A stretch of DNA of 12,399 nt, from NCBI GenBank assembly GCA_027596195.1, contig JADGJG010000793.1, positions 1 through 12,399 on the forward strand, in the 5' to 3' direction. Positions 6,432-12,399 of this stretch are shown here, in pieces (position 1 is the first letter of the stretch; every line of letters begins with the position of its first letter). The notes beneath the pieces were generated by a model. It was not told where the DNA came from and did not search any database. It saw only the letters and a program-made list of their open reading frames with translations. Made by a program: the position numbers and the translations under genes. The DNA comes from Podochytrium sp. JEL0797 (lineage: Eukaryota; Chytridiomycota; Chytridiomycetes; Chytridiales; Chytriomycetaceae).

Positions 6432-8602
6432 ATGGCAGCTCGCATCAAAGACGCCTTCATCAACCACTACAAGGACACGGTTTACATCCGCTCCGACGCT
6501 CAGCTCGAGCGAGAGAAGTTCCTCGTTCCCGGCGTGCCATTCAACCGATGGGTCCTTCCCGTGGCGGCCTTCTTTATCCAGGTGAAACCCCTTCGACACG
6601 AAGTTGCGGTCTCTTGTTTAACACAGTCGCTATGCACGACAGATCTGCTGCGGTTCCCTCTATGCCTGGAGTGGATTCAACGCCCCGATCGAGGCTGCCA
6701 TCTATGGCATGAACGGCGGCGTTGATCGCGGAATCGCTTCCATCACCTTCTACATTGCCGTTGGTGGGTCTCCCCTTGTCTCACATCACCTGTTGCTCCG
6801 AATACTGACTCTCCGTATCCAATTTAACAGCCTTCTTCGGTTGCACCGCTGCCGCCCTTGGACCGTGGATGGAACGCAAAGGCCCGTTCATTGGATGTTT
6901 GGTCGGAACCGCACTCTTCTTCGTTGGAAACATGCTCACCGCCATCGGGGTGCAAGTGCAGCAGATTGCCCTCGTGTATATCGGATGTGAGTTCCCCACT
7001 TTGTCTTGTGACAAGCCCCCTTGCTGCGCATCCGAAATTTCCCGGGAGGCGCGACCCACTTCAAAAATTCGGAGATTAATTCAAAGTGCAACTACAGATG
7101 GAATCTTTGGCGGTGCCGGATTGGGTCTTGCCTACATCTCCCCCGTTTCCCCTCTTCAAAAGTGGTTCCCGGAATACCGCGGAGTCGCTGCCGGTTTCGC
7201 CGTCTTTGGCTTCGGAGGAGGCTCCATCATCGCGCCATACACCCAAAAGTACCTCATTGGACTCGACTACCAACTTGATACTGTCAAAAACAAGTTCCTT
7301 GGAGTTCCACTCACGTTTGTGATTCTTGGATGTGTTTACGCCGTCATCATGGCTCTGGGTTCGCTCGTTTTGAGAATGCCACCACCAGAGTACGTTTGAA
7401 GTGTTCTCGAGTGGAGTGAATTGTTGCTTATCCTCGATTCACACAGATACGAAGTTCGTGGGATCAAGATCGACACCGTCAAGGGAGCTGAAACCCTCCA
7501 CCAAGACATCGTGATCCCAGCCGGAGACGACGTCGCCGACTTCTTGGTCGCCACTGGCTCCTCCAACTCTTCGCCCATCAAGCCCTCCGCTGTGTCACAA
7601 ACAGACTTCTCCACCTACTTCCGCATGACCCTCTGGGACTCGATCATGTCTGCCGAATTCCGCCTCATGTACGTCATGTTCATCGGCGCTCAGATTACGG
7701 GCCTCATGATCAACTCCAAGATTCAAGGAATTGTGGGCACCCAGTTTGGAAAGACCGGTAATGAGCCAATCAACGTGAACGCAGTTTTGGGAGTCTTCAA
7801 CTTGCTGGGCCGTTTAACCCTTCCGCTCCTGAGTGACTTGGTTGGAAACCGCAAAATCTTCTTCATTATTTCGTGTGTTGTTCAGGTTTGTTTCATTCTT
7901 TTTTGATTGCGTTTTCGTTCCTGATTCTCGATTGACACATTCATCCCTTGCTATCCAGATTGTCATGCTCGGCTTCATTCCATACACCATTTGGAACCAA
8001 GCCTACTGGGGATTCTTGATTTGCGTCAACTCGATTGCTTACATGTATGGGGCCGGTTTCGGATTGATTCCCGCTTTCTTGTCGGACCAGTTTGGATCCA
8101 AGAACATTGGACCCACTCACGGAATCATTTTGACTGCTTGGGCCATGGCGGGAGTGTTTGGAGGACTCATTTTCACTGCCGTTTACAACACCGGATACAA
8201 CGCGCACTATTATATCGTCGAGGGCGCGACGAAGAAGGTACTTTTTTTATTTTAATTTCCGGGGAATTTAGCGACTGACTCAATTCCATTTGTTGGCAGA
8301 CCTGGAACCCATCCGACTACAAATACCATGTGTACGACGTTGACTTCCAATGGATCCTCGGCCCTCTCTTCGTGGGACTCATCGCCGCTTGTTTGATTCC
8401 CAACTCGTTGCGCGACCGCCGCCTCCCCAAGTCCGAAGGAGAACTCTTCAGATTCCGTCTGGGGCCCCGCATGGTCAAGTTTATCGGATGGAAGCCCGTG
8501 ATGGTGTCAAAGGACGAGGAGGACAAGGAGTGGGCCGCTTATTTGGCTGCGATTGCTCAGGAACAGTCGAACGAGTCTTCTGTCACCCTCGGAGTCAACT
8601 GA
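6432..8602 (+). CDS. OFA-type major facilitator transporter, copy A (7 exons)
   Basis: Exons 6432-6581, 6643-6763, 6831-6986, 7098-7389, 7447-7885, 7959-8237 and 8300-8602 join to 579 aa. All introns are GT-AG. The family comprises proton- or anion-coupled carboxylate carriers such as the bacterial oxalate:formate antiporter OxlT; the substrate here is unknown. Twelve membrane segments can be placed at about 39-60, 83-103, 109-130, 135-156, 172-196, 216-237, 312-335, 351-373, 377-396, 402-429, 441-465 and 499-517. Signatures are NRWVLPVAAFFIQICCGSLYAWSGF in TM1, the WFPEYRG..GFGGGSII region (165-186) and the MFS loop GRLTLPLLSDLVGNRK (361-376). A cytosolic loop of about 75 residues joins the halves. 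TM11-TM12 has an added segment of about 35 residues. It is longer than bacterial members (about 420 aa). The start at 6432 matches both sister copies, so the in-frame ATG at 6225 is rejected. Confidence 0.88.
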
Positions 8603-8996
8603 TTTGATTGGACGTGATAATTTTTTAATTGCTGCGTATTATTTTTGCTTCAAAATAAAAAACAAATTATGTTTTGCAACCGATATTATCAGTTGAAAAA
8701 CTATGAACGCGCAATGATCGAGCGCATCGAATTTCTTTGGGTGTGCCGGAGAATTCATTTTGAAATGATGCCTCTGTTGAGACCTTTTTTTGCGATCAAA
8801 TTTATGAGAAAAGATGTAGGTAAAAGATGAAAGAACACGACCCGAGTCTCAGAAAATATCAGTTGGGATATCGAAGTCACCTGTGCCCAGGGTGGCTGAG
8901 CTACGCGTGAGCAGCGCGAAGACACCGAAAAAAATTCAGAAAAATTGAGGATCTCGAGTTCTGCCACGTTTTCGACCCATCCAAAACTTCCCGAAA
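8603..8996. other. Intergenic region between transporter copies A and B
   Basis: This holds the 3' end of copy A and the 5' region of copy B. An imperfect inverted repeat around ACGCGT (about 8897-8917) is the only structure noticed. No gene is seen. Confidence 0.5.
8654..8659 (+). terminator. Polyadenylation signal of transporter copy A
   Basis: AATAAA lies 52 bases after the TGA of copy A in A/T-rich sequence, a normal distance for the 3' end of a compact eukaryotic gene. Confidence 0.5.
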
Positions 8997-11147
8997 ATGG
9001 CATCGCGCATCAAAGACGCCGTGATCAACCACTACAAGGATACGGTTTACATCCGTTCCGACGCTCAATTGGAGAGGGAGAAAGTCCTCTTTCCCGGTGT
9101 GCCATTCAACCGCTGGGTCCTTCCCGTGGCGGCCTTCTTTATCCAGGTGAACCCACTCTGCTCTTGCTCCCCACCATTTGCTGATCGCAATCGCTACGCG
9201 CTATAGATCTGCTGTGGTTCTCTCTACGCCTGGAGTGGATTCAACGCCCCAATCGAGGCGGCAATTTACGGCATGAACGGCGGCGTTGATCGTGGGATCG
9301 CTTCCATCACCTTCTACATTGCCGTTGGTGGGTCCTTCCCTCTTGTTCCTGCTGCGCTGATTGCTAATGCTCTCATATCTCATATCCAATTTAACAGCCT
9401 TCTTTGGTTGCACCGCTGCCGCCCTTGGTCCGTGGATGGAACGCAAGGGCCCGTTCATCGGATGCTTGGCAGGAACCGCGCTCTTCTTCGTTGGAAACAT
9501 GCTCACCGCCATCGGAGTGCAAGTGCAGCAGATTGCACTCGTGTACATCGGATGTGAGAGCCACTTTAACCCTTATTTACGGCATCTCCCTCCTGGGAGA
9601 TAGATTAAATCCCATCGAGAGATTAATTCCCCCACCCTAAATTTCTACAGACGGAATCTTTGGAGGTGCCGGATTGGGTCTTGCCTACATCTCTCCAGTC
9701 TCGCCTCTTCAAAAGTGGTTCCCGGAATACCGTGGAATCGCTGCCGGTTTCGCTGTCTTTGGATTCGGAGGAGGTTCCATCATTGCGCCATACACCCAAA
9801 AGTACCTCATTGGTCTCGACTACCAGCTCAACACGAGCGCAAACAAGTTCCTTGGCGTTCCACTCGCGTTTGTGATTCTTGGATGTGTTTACGCCGTCAT
9901 CATGGCTCTGGGTTCGCTTGTTTTGAGAATGCCACCTCCCGGGTATGGTTTACCTGTTTCATTGAAAAATGAGAGCTCTTTTTCTGACATATTCCCCATT
10001 ATCAATAGATACGAAGTCCGCGGAATCAAGATCGACACCGTCAAGGGAGCTGAAACCCTCCACCAAGACATCGTGATCCCAGCAGGAGATGATGTCGCCG
10101 ATTTCCAGCCCATCTCTGGCACCTCCGAGTCCTCTCCCACCAAGCAATCCAAGAATGATTTCTCCACCTACTTCCGCATGACCCTCTGGGACTCGATCAT
10201 GTCTGCCGAATTCCGCCTCATGTACGTCATGTTCATCGGCGCTCAGATCACGGGCCTCATGATCAACTCCAAGATTCAAGGAATTGTGGGAACCCAGTTT
10301 GGAAAGACCGGCAACGAGCCGATCAACGTGAACGCGGTTTTGGGAGTCTTCAACTTGCTGGGTCGTTTGACTCTCCCGTTCATGAGTGATTTGTTTGGCA
10401 GCCGTAAGATTTTCTTTGTCCTTTCGTGCCTCATTCAGGTATGTGAACACTTTCTGCTTTGTTTTATTTTGTTCTTGGTTTATCGCTGACTTTTTTTCGC
10501 GACCAGATTATCATGCTCGGTTTCATTCCATACACCATTTGGAACCAAGCCTACTGGGGATTCTTGATTTGTGTCAACACAATCGCTTACTTCTATGGAG
10601 CCGGTTTCGGATTGATTCCCGCTTTCTTGTCGGACCAGTTTGGATCCAAGAACATTGGACCCACTCACGGAATCATCTTGACCGCGTGGGCGATGGCGGG
10701 TGTGTTTGGAGGTCTCATTTTCACTGCCGTTTACAACACTGGATACAACGCGCACTACTATATCTTGGATGGGCACGATAAGAAGGTACGTGGCGTTGAT
10801 TCTCGCCTTTGGTTTACGTGTCGACTCATTTCTTTGTTTCACAGACTTGGAACCCTTCCGACTACAAATACCACGTGTACGACGTTGACTTCCAATGGCT
10901 CCTCGGTCCGCTCTTCCTCGGACTCATTGCTGCCTGCTTGATCCCAAACTCGCTGCGCGACCGCCGCCTCCCCAAGTCCGAAGGAGAACTGTTCAGATTC
11001 CGTTTGGGACCCCGCATGGTCAAGTTTATCGGATCGAAGCCGGTTGTGGTTTCGAAGGAGCAGGAGGACAAGGAGTGGTCGGCTTATTTGGCCGGGATTG
11101 CTCAGGAACAGTCGACCCAGTCTTCTGTCACCCTCGAAGTCAAATGA
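8997..11147 (+). CDS. OFA-type major facilitator transporter, copy B (7 exons)
   Basis: Exons 8997-9146, 9207-9327, 9398-9553, 9651-9942, 10009-10438, 10507-10785 and 10845-11147 join to 576 aa. Every intron has the same position and phase as in copy A (0, 1, 1, 2, 0, 0), but intron sequences and lengths differ (60, 70, 97, 66, 68 and 59 bp). The protein is nearly the same as copy A. The clearest difference is in the cytosolic loop after DDVADF, where B has QPISGTSESSPTKQSKN and is three residues shorter. The C-terminal tail also varies. The OFA signatures (WFPEYRG, GFGGGSII, GRLTLPFMSDLFGSRK) are intact. No in-frame ATG extension occurs upstream. No AATAAA follows; an A/T-rich AAAAATATAA stretch near 11188 may serve. 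The role should match copy A, possibly with different regulation. Confidence 0.88.
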
Positions 11148-11264
11148 ATTTTCCCTTTCTAGTACTATATCGCTTCTATAGATTTTTGAAAAATATAACA
11201 CAATTCTTTGGGTGATATTTTTTTCCTGTCTACCTTTCCTGCAATAGCTTAAAATGAGAGTTCA

Positions 11265-11375
11265 GTGGCGGCTTTCATCATCCGAGGTATGCCATTTCCC
11301 CACCCAGAATGTAAAATTGTTTTTCGTCTTCCTCCACGCCTGGAGCGGCGCCAAAACTTCAATCGAGGCTATCAG
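11265..11375 (+). pseudogene. Decayed remnant of an OFA transporter gene (exon 1 end to exon 2)
   Basis: GTGGCGGCTTTCATCATCCGAGGTATG (11265-11291) parallels the end of exon 1 and its donor in copies A to C (VAAFFIQ|GT, here VAAFIIR|GT). About 50 bases later, CTCCACGCCTGGAGCGGCGCC and TCAATCGAGGCT (about 11332-11374) parallel exon 2 (LYAWSGFNAP-IEA, here LHAWSGAKTSIEA). Order, spacing and strand are those of a real gene, but both flanks have decayed and no further exon is recognisable. The array therefore once held at least four copies, or a partial duplication occurred. Confidence 0.6.
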
Positions 11376-11769
11376 CGTATTTTGCGCGTATCATCCATCT
11401 GCCAAGTGCCATCCAAAATTCCGTACATAGAAATCCATACTTATTCCACTCGCGTTTAATTAAATATATAGATGTTTTGGAAGAGGAAAGTGAGGAATAT
11501 TGGAAATGCGATCGAAGACTAATCGCAAACGCGACCCCCTCGACCCTTATATTCCCATCCCGTGAGTTGCGGTACTTTGTTGGTTCAGCATGCGGCCCAA
11601 CTCTTCAGAATTTCATTCGTTTCCCAACGAATATGACTTAGCGATTCGTTCATTGTGATGTACACGGTGTCATCCGCCTTTTTCTACATTTTAATTCATT
11701 CTCCCCACAAAACTGCCGCTAAAGACGATTCCCCCCGTTTAAAATCGGAATCGCCGAAATCCTCCCAAA
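11376..11769. other. Intergenic region upstream of transporter copy C
   Basis: No gene is seen. If the remnant before it is an old duplicate, its remaining exons should have been here, but I find no recognisable exon 3-7 sequence. The promoter of copy C is expected here; no clear TATA box was recognised. Confidence 0.4.
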
Positions 11770-12304
11770 ATGGCATCTCGCATCAAAGAAGCCTTCCTCA
11801 ACCACTACAAGGACACGGTTTACATCCGCTCCGAAGCTCAGCTCGAGAGAGAGAAGTTCCTCCTTCCGGGCGTGCCATTCAACCGCTGGGTCCTTCCCGT
11901 GGCAGCCTTTTTCATTCAGGTGGAACACATCTTCCCTAATTTGTTCCCACCTAGTGCTGAGCTCAATGTTACCAACAGATATGTTGTGGCTCTCTCTACG
12001 CGTGGAGTGGTTTCAACGCTCCTATCGAAGCTGCAATTTACGGCATGAACGGTGGCGTTGATCGTGGAATCGCTTCGATCACGTTCTACATTGCCGTTGG
12101 TGCGTCGCCACTTCTCGGACTTTCTTCATTCATAACTCTTGTTTATAGCCTTCTTCGGTTGCACCGCTGCTGCCTTTGGCCCATGGATGGAACGCAAGGG
12201 TCCTTTCATCGGATGCTTGGCAGGAACCGCCCTCTTCTTCTTCGGAAACATGCTCACCGCCATCGGAGTCCAAGTTAAAACCATTGCCCTCGTCTACATC
12301 GGAT
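11770..12304 (+). CDS. OFA-type major facilitator transporter, copy C (partial, exons 1-3)
   Basis: Exons 11770-11919, 11979-12099 and 12149-12304 give the first 142 residues plus one base of the next codon. Introns of 59 and 49 bp sit at the same positions and phases as in copies A and B. Exon 3 ends at the expected site before GTAGGT. The encoded part covers the N-terminal tail and TM1 to about TM4. Substitutions include VKTIALVYIG for VQQIALVYIG and FFFGNML for FFVGNML, so C is a distinct paralogue and not a repeated assembly of A or B. The other four exons lie beyond the contig end. Confidence 0.85.
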
Positions 12305-12316
12305 GTAGGTGTTCCT

Positions 12317-12399
12317 CCTCGCCGGCCCGGGGGGGCGGCGCGGCCCGGCGCGGCGGGGGGGGGGGGGGCGGGGCGGGCGGCGGGGGGGGGGGGGGGGGG
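12317..12399. other. G/C-only contig tail, probable artefact
   Basis: From about 12317 the sequence has no A or T and degenerates into long G runs. It interrupts what should be intron 3 of copy C, whose counterparts are ordinary mixed sequence of 97-111 bp. G-only tails are typical of low-signal base calling or of an assembly running out of coverage. Confidence 0.8.

Noticed and set aside
8880..8925. Possible tRNA-like GGTGGCTGAGCTACGCGTGAGCAGC
   Set aside because: There is no cloverleaf: no acceptor pairing and no GTTCAA-type T-loop at the right distance. It is only an imperfect inverted repeat.

Overview
This is eukaryotic nuclear DNA. The genes at 6432-12304 are interrupted by short GT-AG introns of 49-111 bp at conserved positions, the left edge is the end of a Ty1/copia-type retrotransposon, and start codons sit in A-rich (AAAATGG) contexts. 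Compact introns, a mucin-like lectin and oxalate/formate-antiporter-like (OFA) transporters would suit an early-diverging, zoosporic fungus or another heterotrophic protist. The sequence alone does not settle the taxon.

Layout. (1) 1-681: C-terminus of a copia polyprotein, a non-coding tail, a polypurine tract and a short 3' LTR. (2) 671-2940, minus strand: a two-exon gene for an archaeo-eukaryotic primase (AEP) of the giant-virus/PrimPol/herpes-UL52 type, with a catalytic domain and a C-x8-H-x19-C-x4-C zinc ribbon. Its stop codon lies at or inside the copia LTR boundary. (3) About 1690-4395: a dense field of GC-rich modules built from near-palindromic GGGGGG..CCCCCC cores and a GCTGCGCTGGCTG motif. 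They occupy intergenic DNA, the primase intron and, in frame, the primase catalytic domain. (4) 4433-5250: a gene for a membrane-anchored or secreted mucin-like protein with a ricin-B-type (QxW) beta-trefoil lectin domain, broken by an apparent one-base frameshift. (5) 5251-6431: A/T-rich repeats, a low-complexity Pro/Thr/Gln/His ORF and an unassigned intergenic stretch. (6) 6432-12304: a head-to-tail array of OFA-type major facilitator genes. Two are complete (579 and 576 aa, seven exons each), a decayed fragment of another lies between the second and third, and the third runs off the contig after exon 3. (7) 12317-12399: a G/C-only tail that looks like an assembly or sequencing artefact.

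The OFA genes are paralogues from tandem duplication, with identical intron positions and phases, diverged introns and blocks of exact exon identity. The primase is the most unusual item: a replication enzyme typical of large DNA viruses and mobile replicons, invaded in frame by host repeats and apparently truncated by a retrotransposon. All functions come from reading motifs; no searches were run.
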